DNA from: Oligoflexales bacterium
GTDB taxonomy: Bacteria > Bdellovibrionota_B > Oligoflexia > Oligoflexales > CACXFL01
Reading direction: 5' to 3'
Assembly (NCBI GenBank): GCA_028282865.1
Contig: JANQHA010000060.1
Location: 1-6,677 of the forward strand
DNA length: 6,677 bases
Each line of letters starts with the position of its first letter. Position 1 is the stretch's first letter. The notes beneath the pieces were generated by a model, which saw only the letters and a list, made by a program, of their open reading frames with translations, made no database searches and was not told the origin of the DNA. Shown one piece after another: positions 1 through 6,626 of this stretch. A program made the translations under genes and the position numbers.

Positions 1-1793
1 ATGACGTCGTTGAACGCTAGTGGGTACAGTGCCTGCCATTTGTCAGGAAAATTCCTTTGGTGCTGAAGCAACGACGAGAGTTTTTTAGGGAACGGCGAAA
101 AATCCACTATTTGCTGAAAACCAAGCCGGTGATACGAGTAGAAATCTGATAATTCAACTGCAAGTTTTTCAGCAATTGCTATTTCTGATGGAGAGCCGAA
201 TCTTGTCGGGTGGATCTGTTTGAGTTTTGACTTTGCATCTTGGTTTAATCCAGCTTGTAAAAGATCTTGAACTGTTAATAAGTCACTTTGCGTTCTATTA
301 GAGCTTAGGTTCATAGCAATTTGTCTTAAGTCTACGTGAGCCTGATCCCTGCTGTTTGATATTTTGTGGGCGTGTTGCGCCCATAGATATGGCCGTTTTG
401 CGAGTACCAGGTTGGCGTAGTATCCGGTGGCGTCTTTATTAAGTAGGTCTTGGTAAACCCGACTCGCTTTTTCTTGCTCGCCAGATTTCTCTAACACGCG
501 AGCATGCCAATATAGTTTTGCCATTGGTAGGTGCGGATCTTTAAGTGCTAGCCAGGAACTTTTCTTAAGAATTTTTTGTGCTGTTGTGTAATCTTCTGCA
601 CGATAGATGTTCCAAAAATAATTCCACCTTTTCTTTATACCTAACTTTCTATGGGCGAGAAGCTTCTTATATACCGACGCTGCCGCTTGGTGTTCTCCCA
701 TTTTTTGGTAGGTGTTTGCTAAGGATTGTTCTGCAAAATTCTTTTTAAAGTGCTTAGGGAACTCTGAAATGAATTGGCTAAAAGATCTAGCTGCAAGTTC
801 ATATTGAAGGTTTTGGTCATATATTTTTGCGATAGTTAATATTACTTCGGGTCTGTCCTTCTGTTTTGATCGAAGCTCCATCTGTAATTTGCTAGTATAT
901 TTTAAAGCTTCTTCGTTTAGGTTGAGTCGTAATAAGTACTTTGCCTGTTCTAACAGATCTAGCTTTTGAACCCGACCTGATAAATTTCGCATTGGGTGAT
1001 GCGCTTGATCTATTAGAAAGTGTTCAATCCCAAAATTTAATCCTTTCCGTCGAGAGATTTTTTTTAGTAGTCTCACGGAGAATACGTAGGGACGTCGTTT
1101 TGTGTCTTCGCATTGATAGTCTTTAAGTTTATTAAACGCCCATACCGACTCCGAGTTTAACGGATAGCTTGCGGTTAGTAGCTCTAATGTGCGTATTTCT
1201 TGTGAGTGGTTTTTAATCTTATTAAATGACTTAGCAACGATAACAAGCAGCTCGGGAGTAAGCTCTGCTGATCGGTTTCTCTGTCGATATCGGATAAATG
1301 TGTCGGCTAATTCCTGGTGCTGGTCCAGGTGCCATAGGCTTTTGATAATATATTTGTATAATTCTTTGCGACGATTGATTGATAGTTGTCTTTTTTTCTT
1401 AAGTAAACTACGTGCGTATTGATAAACGTATCGATATTCTTTGTTTCTTAACTTTACGTCCAAGAAATGAAATTTTATAAGCGGCCTTATTGGGTCGTTT
1501 TTCTCAGTGAGCGCCTCTGCTAGGTATAGGTATTGCTCTGCCTGTCTAAAGTTCTGCTCTTTTAGGTGGTGAGTTCCAAGAGCGATTGCAGCGAGCATTT
1601 TTTCACGCTGATTAGTTGTTCTGGAGAACTTTAACTCTAAGTCGAATGCCTTGTCGCTGGAGTTCTTTTTAGTTTGATTTGCTAAGTCTTTAATGACCGA
1701 AAGCGTTTCAGTTGACTTTGCGTCGCCTAAGGCAACCGGTTGGAAGGCACCAAACCATAGATATAGAAACCCGAGAAGTTTTGTCACGTTCAC
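1..1793 (-). CDS. Slt-type soluble lytic murein transglycosylase, C-terminally truncated by the window edge
   Basis: The frame is open for 597 codons and runs off base 1 without a stop. The N-terminus (MNVTKLLGFLYLWFGAFQ, then a VALG/DA cleavage region) is a Sec signal peptide, so the protein is predicted to be periplasmic. The rest is a long series of helical, TPR-like repeats, as in the alpha-superhelical U and L domains of Slt70. Around residues 426-460 it carries the family-typical YWHAR...G...A...Y...YYANL pattern. The last visible residues, YPLAFNDV (about 589-596), match the linker that directly precedes the SLT catalytic domain (E. coli Slt70 has FPLAYNDL). The catalytic glutamate domain is therefore expected just beyond the window and is not seen here. 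Family members cleave the MurNAc-GlcNAc bond of peptidoglycan, forming 1,6-anhydroMurNAc. The start is uncertain: GTG at 1793 or GTG at 1787, with TTG at 1799 or 1820 also possible; none has a good Shine-Dalgarno. Family call firm, start not. Confidence 0.85.
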   Translation of the reverse strand, partial: MNVTKLLGFLYLWFGAFQPVALGDAKSTETLSVIKDLANQTKKNSSDKAFDLELKFSRTTNQREKMLAAIALGTHHLKEQNFRQAEQYLYLAEALTEKNDPIRPLIKFHFLDVKLRNKEYRYVYQYARSLLKKKRQLSINRRKELYKYIIKSLWHLDQHQELADTFIRYRQRNRSAELTPELLVIVAKSFNKIKNHSQEIRTLELLTASYPLNSESVWAFNKLKDYQCEDTKRRPYVFSVRLLKKISRRKGLNFGIEHFLIDQAHHPMRNLSGRVQKLDLLEQAKYLLRLNLNEEALKYTSKLQMELRSKQKDRPEVILTIAKIYDQNLQYELAARSFSQFISEFPKHFKKNFAEQSLANTYQKMGEHQAAASVYKKLLAHRKLGIKKRWNYFWNIYRAEDYTTAQKILKKSSWLALKDPHLPMAKLYWHARVLEKSGEQEKASRVYQDLLNKDATGYYANLVLAKRPYLWAQHAHKISNSRDQAHVDLRQIAMNLSSNRTQSDLLTVQDLLQAGLNQDAKSKLKQIHPTRFGSPSEIAIAEKLAVELSDFYSYHRLGFQQIVDFSPFPKKLSSLLQHQRNFPDKWQALYPLAFNDV

Positions 1794-1836
1794 TACCAAA
1801 TTATCAATGATTTTAAACAATTAAGATAATTTGGTA
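1794..1836 (-). promoter_or_regulatory. Perfect 12-bp inverted repeat ending at the transglycosylase start codon
   Basis: TACCAAATTATC (1794-1805) and GATAATTTGGTA (1825-1836) are exact reverse complements separated by 19 bases. In the transglycosylase transcript the 3' arm ends immediately before the GTG at 1793. The stem is AT-rich (4 of 12 pairs are G-C). It could be an mRNA hairpin that controls ribosome access, or a binding site for a dimeric regulator. No Shine-Dalgarno is visible between stem and start. The repeat is seen directly; its function is inferred. Confidence 0.5.
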
Positions 1837-1960
1837 TCGGGATTTTAGCGCGAAACTTTAGCTTTTAATCGTATCAGTTGTCAGCAACCTTCAACAGGAA
1901 GCCTATACTATAAATGTCAAAACCACTTATGTTCGACCTTAGAATTGAAGCATGCCCGAG
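1794..1960. other. Intergenic leader between clpC and the transglycosylase gene
   Basis: This 167-base gap lies between two genes in the same direction. No gene is seen in it. Apart from the inverted repeat next to the transglycosylase start there is no strong hairpin followed by a T-run after the clpC stop, so read-through from clpC cannot be excluded. A perfect TTGACA hexamer occurs on the minus strand (1915-1920), but no acceptable -10 box sits 16-18 bases downstream. The transglycosylase promoter was not located with confidence. Confidence 0.5.
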
Positions 1961-4408
1961 TTAACTACTCCAATCGGTACTGATTTGGCCTTTGTCGTTG
2001 GTAACACTAATAATTTTGTTCTTTTTTTGATTTTCTCCGATAAGTAACGTCGCCACTTTATTTTCAATTTCCTGCTCAATTAGTCGCTGCAACGGCCTTG
2101 CTCCGTAATTTAGATTGTTGAGTTGAGCTATAATAAGCTCCTTAGCATCGCTCGAGATCTCTAGGCTAACATCAAGTTTTGCAAGGCGTTGGGTGAGCTC
2201 GTCTATTCTTAGGTCGAGTATCTTAGTGAGCTCATCTATACCAAGCCGGTTGAAGATAATGACCTCGTCAATCCGATTTAAGAACTCAGGCTTAAGAAAA
2301 CGTCTCACCTCCTCCATGATTTGAGCATTTTCTTCGTCTTTACCCCATGACTCTGTCTGAGTTCCTAAGCCAACTGGGCGTTTTCTATCGGTCAGAATTT
2401 CGGATCCGAGGTTTGATGTTCCGATGATCACACAGTTAGTGAAGCTAACCCGTCGACCCTCCCCGTCAGTTAGCCAACCTTCATCTAACACTTGAAGTAA
2501 AAGGTTGAAAACATCTGGATGGGCCTTTTCGATTTCGTCAAATAATACCACCGAATAAGGGTTTAGTCTTACTTGCTCAGTCAGCTGTCCGCCTTCACCG
2601 TAGCCAACATAACCGGGGGGAGACCCGATCAATTTTGAAGTGTCGTGGCGCTCCATGAACTCCGACATATCAATTCGGATGAGTCTTTGCTCACTATTTA
2701 AAACCTCTAATGCAATGGCCTTGGTCAATTCAGTTTTACCAACGCCGGTAGGTCCGAGGAATAGAAAAGACGCTATTGGGCAATCGGATTTTCTTAGGCC
2801 GGCTCGGTTTCGTCTTATTGCATTTGCGACCGACTCTATGGCATGTGGTTGGCCAATAACATGGCGGCGTAAGCTGTCCTCTAAGTTTAGCAGCTGCTCC
2901 GCTTCTTCTGTGGCGATTTTCTTGGCAGGAATGCCTGTTTTGTTACTTATAAGTTCAGCGATGTCATTAGGCTGTACACAGCGATCTTCTGATTTCACTT
3001 GTTCTTGGTTCTTTTTCTGTAGGTCTATTAGCTCTATTTCTAAATTAGATAGCTCCATTTGAATACTAGCCATTTTCTCGAAATCTTGGTCATTGAAAGC
3101 ATCTGCCTTCTTATTGAGTAATTCATGGCGTTTCGTTTCGATAATTTTAATCTCAGGAGGTGTATATAGAAATTTTAATCGTTTCGCGGCGCCAGCTTCG
3201 TCGATAAGGTCTATGGCTTTATCTGGTAAATACCTGTCGGTAATGTATTTGTTTGACATCTCCGCAGCTGCGGCCAGCGATTCATCGGTATATTCTACGT
3301 CATGATGACTCTCGTATTTTCCTCGAATTCCACCTAAAATTTGGATAGTTTGATCGACGGTGGGTTGCGCAATTTTTACAACTTGAAAGCGGCGTTCCAA
3401 GGCTTTATCGCTTTCGATATATTTCTTATACTCCTTGGTTGTGGTTGCGCCAATACATTGGAGCAAGCCTCTAGCTAACGCTGGTTTAAGCATATTAGAT
3501 GCATCTAGGGCACCACCTGTTCTTCCTGCTCCAACCACGGTATGAAGCTCGTCAATAAATAAAATGATTTGGCCGGCTGAGGCGATGACCTCGTCTTTAA
3601 TTTTTTTTAGCCGCTCTTCAAACTCTCCCTGCATCTTTGCACCAGCGATGAGCGAGCCGATTTCAAGTGATAGCACTCTTTTATTTAATAGGTACTCAGG
3701 AATTTCTCCAGAAACAATCTGCTGGGCGAGCCCTTCGACAATAACTGTTTTTCCTACACCTGGCTCGCCAATTAACACCGGGTTGTTTTTCTTGCGGCGC
3801 GATAGAATCTGGATGACTTGGTTGATTTCGTCATTACGACCTATGACTGGATCAAACTCTCCACGTCGAGCTTGCGCTGTGACATCGACCGTATACTCAT
3901 CGAGGAGATTTTGTCGAGACTCTCCGTCTTTTTGCGTGACCTTTACATTTCCACGCAAGGTATCAAGCGCTACCGTGCATGCTTCATACTCAAGCCCTAG
4001 CTGATTGAGTATCGAGTGAGTTCCCGGTACAGATGCATCGAAGCAGCCTAAGAATAGCGCTCCAGTAGTGATATAAGCATCTCCCATCCTTTTGCGTTCT
4101 TTCTCTGATGCTTTAAATAAATTCTGAACGTCCTCGGTCACGCGCAGGTTGGCGACCCTTCCCGAGCTATACTCTGGAAGTTTCTCAACCGAATTCATTA
4201 CCTTTTTTATTAACTCTCCTCGGATTGCTCCGGTATCGACTCCAAGCTCATCCATGACTTTTACGACGATGGAGTCCTTTTGGTCGACGAGGCTGAGGAG
4301 TACAACTTCGCTATTAATCATAGCTTTGCGCATATTAACAAGTTCCATTATGGCAGCTTGAAGGGCTTCGGCGACCTTTAGTGTTGAATTTTTAAGTAGT
4401 CGTTGCAT
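1961..4408 (-). CDS. clpC: ClpC-type AAA+ unfoldase (Hsp100, ATPase partner of ClpP)
   Basis: This is a cytoplasmic Hsp100 ATPase of 815 residues, near the usual ClpC length. Numbered from the ATG at 4408, it has a Clp N-domain (about 5-150), then D1 with Walker A GEPGVGKT (214-221), Walker B FIDE (D286, E287) and arginine pair RR (339-340). The short middle region (about 413-478) contains a UVR-like DQDFEK segment, typical of ClpC rather than ClpB. D2 has Walker A GPTGVGKT (552-559), pore loop GYVG (599-602), Walker B LFDE (D624, E625), NR finger (R712) and sensor-2 GARP (769-772). VGL (679-681) occupies the position of the ClpP-docking VGF/IGL loop, so ClpP partnership is likely. The D1 pore loop is KMQG, not the usual KYRG. 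The longest frame begins with TTG at 4474 directly after a stop and lacks a Shine-Dalgarno. ATG 4408 has AGGAAG upstream and fits the start of the N-domain; ATG 4426 is the alternative. ClpA is a less likely identity. Confidence 0.92.
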   Translation of the reverse strand: MQRLLKNSTLKVAEALQAAIMELVNMRKAMINSEVVLLSLVDQKDSIVVKVMDELGVDTGAIRGELIKKVMNSVEKLPEYSSGRVANLRVTEDVQNLFKASEKERKRMGDAYITTGALFLGCFDASVPGTHSILNQLGLEYEACTVALDTLRGNVKVTQKDGESRQNLLDEYTVDVTAQARRGEFDPVIGRNDEINQVIQILSRRKKNNPVLIGEPGVGKTVIVEGLAQQIVSGEIPEYLLNKRVLSLEIGSLIAGAKMQGEFEERLKKIKDEVIASAGQIILFIDELHTVVGAGRTGGALDASNMLKPALARGLLQCIGATTTKEYKKYIESDKALERRFQVVKIAQPTVDQTIQILGGIRGKYESHHDVEYTDESLAAAAEMSNKYITDRYLPDKAIDLIDEAGAAKRLKFLYTPPEIKIIETKRHELLNKKADAFNDQDFEKMASIQMELSNLEIELIDLQKKNQEQVKSEDRCVQPNDIAELISNKTGIPAKKIATEEAEQLLNLEDSLRRHVIGQPHAIESVANAIRRNRAGLRKSDCPIASFLFLGPTGVGKTELTKAIALEVLNSEQRLIRIDMSEFMERHDTSKLIGSPPGYVGYGEGGQLTEQVRLNPYSVVLFDEIEKAHPDVFNLLLQVLDEGWLTDGEGRRVSFTNCVIIGTSNLGSEILTDRKRPVGLGTQTESWGKDEENAQIMEEVRRFLKPEFLNRIDEVIIFNRLGIDELTKILDLRIDELTQRLAKLDVSLEISSDAKELIIAQLNNLNYGARPLQRLIEQEIENKVATLLIGENQKKNKIISVTNDKGQISTDWSS

Positions 4409-4450
4409 ATCTAACAGCTTCCTCATATGTTCTTGGAAATACTTTAGGAG

Positions 4451-4463
4451 CTTTGGGCCAAAG
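4451..4463. repeat. 13-bp palindrome CTTTGG-G-CCAAAG
   Basis: CTTTGG (4451-4456) and CCAAAG (4458-4463) are perfect reverse complements around one central base. The site overlaps the candidate -35 box of the HAD gene and lies in the predicted clpC leader, where a small operator could act on either gene. It would be coding if clpC really starts at the TTG at 4474. The palindrome is seen directly; an operator role is inferred. Confidence 0.4.
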
Positions 4464-4481
4464 AGGCCTGGCAACTATTTT
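4453..4481 (+). promoter_or_regulatory. Candidate promoter of the HAD hydrolase gene
   Basis: TTGGGC (4453-4458) and TATTTT (4476-4481) are separated by 17 bases and match the sigma-70 consensus at 3 of 6 and 4 of 6 positions. Transcription would start near 4488, giving a very short leader with the AGGGA ribosome site at 4490. The match is modest. Confidence 0.3.
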
Positions 4482-4499
4482 ATCGGTTTAGGGAAACTA
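4477..4499 (-). promoter_or_regulatory. Candidate clpC promoter (good -10, poor -35)
   Basis: On the minus strand TAAAAT (4477-4482) matches the -10 consensus at 5 of 6 positions. The hexamer 17 bases upstream (about 4500-4505, TTTCAT) is a poor -35. Transcription would begin near 4470, downstream of the TTG at 4474, which would exclude that TTG as the start and favour ATG 4426 or 4408. This is weak evidence on its own. Confidence 0.3.
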
Positions 4500-5162
4500 A
4501 TGAAAGCATTGTCTATAACTAACTGGGCGGCGGTCTTATTTGATTTTGATGGTGTATTGGTAGACAGCATGCCTGTTCATGTCGAGGCTTGGAACCGTGC
4601 TTCGGCAGATGTATTAGGCTCGGAACTAGACGGCGAGATGAAAAAGGAGATCGTCGGGCAGTCGACTATCGCGATTGCAGCTCATATTGTTCAAAATTTT
4701 GGCTCTAGTGCCCAAAGAGAGCTGATTGAGGCAAAACACGACCGCCTTAATTCCTTGATGAGTGAGGTGGACGCCTTTCCGGGGGCAAAGGACTTTATGG
4801 AGCTGCTAAAGCAGGCAGGGGTTCCGTACGGAATCGCTAGCAATGCACCTAGTCAATTTGTCACAGGAACAGCTAGAAAAATCGGGTTTGATGTTGAGGT
4901 AGTACTCGGGCGAGATCACGTTAGCCATCCGAAACCTGCTCCAGATCTATATTTGCTTTGTGCTAAGAGGCTAAGTATTTCGGTTACGGATCACCCTAGA
5001 GTGGTTGTTTTTGAGGATAGTTTGCATGGACTTCGGGCTGCCGCGAAAGCTAAGATGATTCCCTACGGTATAGCTAGCCATCATGACCCTAAAGACCTGG
5101 TACAGGCCGGGGCCCAAGAAGTATTCACCGATTTCAACGATGTGATACAGTGTATAGCTTAG
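4500..5162 (+). CDS. HAD-superfamily subfamily IA hydrolase (beta-phosphoglucomutase/sugar-phosphatase-like)
   Basis: This is a cytoplasmic protein of 220 residues, the usual size for small HAD-IA phosphatases. Motif I is DFDGVLVDS, with nucleophile D15 and acid/base D17. Motif II is IASN (S114), motif III is KPAPD (K145) and motif IV is FEDS (E172, D173). All catalytic elements are intact. A four-helix C1 cap lies between about residues 24 and 90. The HVEAWN stretch after motif I resembles beta-phosphoglucomutase and related sugar phosphatases, but the KGVSR-type specificity loop of true beta-phosphoglucomutase is replaced by VGQS, so a small-molecule phosphomonoesterase is more likely; the substrate cannot be told. 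The ATG is preceded by AGGGA at a 5-base spacing, so the start is secure. The gene is divergent from clpC and convergent with the PLD gene, so it is probably transcribed alone. Confidence 0.88.
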   Translation: MKALSITNWAAVLFDFDGVLVDSMPVHVEAWNRASADVLGSELDGEMKKEIVGQSTIAIAAHIVQNFGSSAQRELIEAKHDRLNSLMSEVDAFPGAKDFMELLKQAGVPYGIASNAPSQFVTGTARKIGFDVEVVLGRDHVSHPKPAPDLYLLCAKRLSISVTDHPRVVVFEDSLHGLRAAAKAKMIPYGIASHHDPKDLVQAGAQEVFTDFNDVIQCIA

Positions 5163-5177
5163 TTCTAATGTAAGCTA
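5155..5177. terminator. Inverted repeat across the convergent HAD and PLD stop codons
   Basis: TAGCTTA (5155-5161) and TAAGCTA (5171-5177) form a perfect 7-bp stem with a 9-base loop. The stem contains parts of the HAD stop codon and all of the PLD stop codon. In the 12-bp gap between convergent genes it is the only candidate bidirectional terminator. Neither strand shows a T-run after it, so an efficient intrinsic terminator is doubtful. Confidence 0.3.
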
Positions 5178-6488
5178 GAAAAGGCGACTAGAAGTCTGGC
5201 AAGAAATAGCTTCTGCGTCCATACCACCGCTATGATCGTTGTTAATGCCATCGATACAAGAGTTGATCGAATCAAAGCTTTCGGCTTTTGGAATGCGGTA
5301 GTACGGGTCATCAACAATCGAGTCTAAAGAGCTCCATAGGTAGCTAAAATAGTCGTCTAATTCAGAGGTTAGAGTTGGGTTGTTTTCTATAACAAGAACA
5401 CTTTCATCATTTTTATTGTTGCCCGCATTGGACCAATTCATCGAACCTATTAAAGCTTTATTGCCATCTGCGGTCGCAGTCTTCATATGCATCTTGCCGC
5501 CCCAGTTTTCTACTCGAATATCAACCCCAGCCTCTAACAGCTCTAGCAGCTGAGATGACCGGTGGCGTGCGGCGGTAGCGTCATTGATAATCCTAACGCG
5601 GACACCACGAGAATGTGCTTGAATAAGCTCTTGAACGATTGGCTTTGAAGTTAAGAAGAAGATTGAAACATTTATAGATTTTTTAGTGCTTCTAATGAAT
5701 GGAATGATAGCTGTATCTTGCGGTGAATCTTGTGGCGCAAAGTATGTCGATACAATGGTTCCATCACTAAATCTCAATTTTGGTTGTCTGGGTTTCTGAG
5801 GGCTATTCTTTTTTGCTTTACAGCTTCCATAGCAACGTTCCACATACATCTGCTCAAACTCTGCTTTGAATAATTTGGCCAAAGCCGGAGATTTAATAAG
5901 TATCGAGCTATTTGCATTGTATTCAACACCAGTTCCAGTATCGCTTATATTGGTGCTTCCACTCCAAACAGCTTTGTTATCAATGATAAAAAATTTGTTG
6001 TGCATGATAGATCCGGTTCTGGGTGAGCCATTTTTGTTTACGTCTGGTCGCACCCGACTGGACCCAAGAACTTTGACTAATTTTTTTGCATCTGGGTAGG
6101 CAAAGTTTCTCAGAACGTCCCACTCTCCGAGAGCTCCTCGCTGCTGATCAATTGTTGCGCGCATTTTAACTCTTTTTCGTTTGAGCTTCTTAAGTCGCTC
6201 GAGAAACCAATCTTGGTTGCGCAGACCATATATTGCGATGTCTAGGGACTTCGTAGCCGAGGATAAAATTTTATCCAGCTCTGTTGCGAAGTTGCGATAC
6301 CCATGGTCGTTCACAAGCCCGCTGCAGGTTTGATCGAGCCAGCATTCAATATCAGCTAATTGAAGCTTGTACTGGAATGGGCCATTAGTCGGAATAATTG
6401 CTTCTTTAGCATATATTACGCAGGAACCTGAAACTAAGGTTGCAATCCAGGTTAGCCTTAGGATGAAGCTGCGAAAAATATACTTCAC
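5175..6488 (-). CDS. Exported phospholipase D-family protein with two HKD motifs
   Basis: The protein has 437 residues. The N-terminus (basic, then hydrophobic, with VIYA|KEA near residue 27) is a probable Sec signal peptide; a lipobox reading at SGSC (C23) is poor. Two PLD half-domains follow. The first has HNKFFIID (H163, K165, D170) followed by GSTN; the second has HMKTATAD (H334, K336, D341) followed by GSMNWS. Both complete HxKxxxxD motifs imply an active enzyme folding as an internal pseudo-dimer. Family members are phospholipases, nucleases or transphosphatidylases, and the substrate cannot be read from sequence. Paired cysteines (C49/C55, C219/C223) suggest disulfides outside the cytoplasm. 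The tail (411-430) is a C-DGxNND-GG-D-C motif. Start is GTG 6488 with weak GGA upstream; an ATG two bases upstream is out of frame and hits TGA at once. Cardiolipin synthase is unlikely because there are no membrane helices after the signal. Confidence 0.87.
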   Translation of the reverse strand: MKYIFRSFILRLTWIATLVSGSCVIYAKEAIIPTNGPFQYKLQLADIECWLDQTCSGLVNDHGYRNFATELDKILSSATKSLDIAIYGLRNQDWFLERLKKLKRKRVKMRATIDQQRGALGEWDVLRNFAYPDAKKLVKVLGSSRVRPDVNKNGSPRTGSIMHNKFFIIDNKAVWSGSTNISDTGTGVEYNANSSILIKSPALAKLFKAEFEQMYVERCYGSCKAKKNSPQKPRQPKLRFSDGTIVSTYFAPQDSPQDTAIIPFIRSTKKSINVSIFFLTSKPIVQELIQAHSRGVRVRIINDATAARHRSSQLLELLEAGVDIRVENWGGKMHMKTATADGNKALIGSMNWSNAGNNKNDESVLVIENNPTLTSELDDYFSYLWSSLDSIVDDPYYRIPKAESFDSINSCIDGINNDHSGGMDAEAISCQTSSRLF

Positions 6489-6626
6489 ATCGAATCCAAA
6501 ATTGTAAGCGTTAAAAAAATCTTAGCGAAATTGTCCGCGGAAGTCACCTTTATTTTTACCTTGATTTCACATAAGTTAAAGTTTTTCCAAATATATAAAT
6601 TTTTTTAAAATACGATCGGGGAGTTT
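6489..6626. other. AT-rich divergent intergenic region
   Basis: No coding sequence is recognised in these 138 bases. They are far more AT-rich than the genes, with long T and A runs. They should carry the promoter of the PLD gene and that of the plus-strand gene starting near 6627. For the latter a TATAAA hexamer at 6594-6599 is a possible -10, but no good -35 lies at the right distance. Confidence 0.45.
6519..6547 (-). promoter_or_regulatory. Candidate promoter of the PLD-family gene
   Basis: On the minus strand GTGACT (6542-6547) and TAAGAT (6519-6524) are exactly 17 bases apart, each matching the sigma-70 consensus at 4 of 6 positions. The start would fall near 6512, giving a leader of about 24 bases before the GTG at 6488. 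This is the best-spaced promoter candidate in the window but is unproven. Confidence 0.4.

Larger units (their letters stand above)
4409..4499. promoter_or_regulatory. Divergent control region between clpC and the HAD gene
   Basis: The 91 bases between the preferred clpC ATG and the HAD start ATG must hold both promoters unless clpC starts further upstream. Overlapping AT-rich -10-like elements for both directions lie at 4476-4482. A 13-bp palindrome lies at 4451-4463. No CIRCE-like inverted repeat and no CtsR-type direct repeat is visible, so the usual Gram-positive clpC control is not indicated. Confidence 0.45.

Noticed and set aside
941..1422. Two short plus-strand open frames (61 and 77 codons)
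   Set aside because: They lie wholly inside the transglycosylase gene on the opposite strand, which is continuous and has clear family features. They have no ribosome site or recognisable domain.
1892..1920. Perfect TTGACA (minus strand) as the transglycosylase promoter
   Set aside because: The hexamer 17 bases downstream (CTGTTG) bears no resemblance to a -10 box, and neighbouring spacings are no better.
2640..4361. Several plus-strand open frames of 60-146 codons
   Set aside because: All are antisense to conserved clpC coding sequence. Their amino acid makeup (Ser/Leu-rich) is that of a mirrored frame.
1961..4408. ClpB disaggregase identity
   Set aside because: The long coiled-coil middle domain of ClpB is missing, a UVR-like segment is present, and a ClpP-docking tripeptide is present.
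4500..5162. Assignment of the HAD gene as pgmB (beta-phosphoglucomutase)
   Set aside because: The general fold and catalytic residues fit, but the KGVSR-type specificity loop is absent and no maltose or trehalose phosphorylase gene is nearby.
5866..6099. A 77-codon plus-strand frame
   Set aside because: It is antisense to the first HKD domain of the PLD gene and has no supporting ribosome site or homology.
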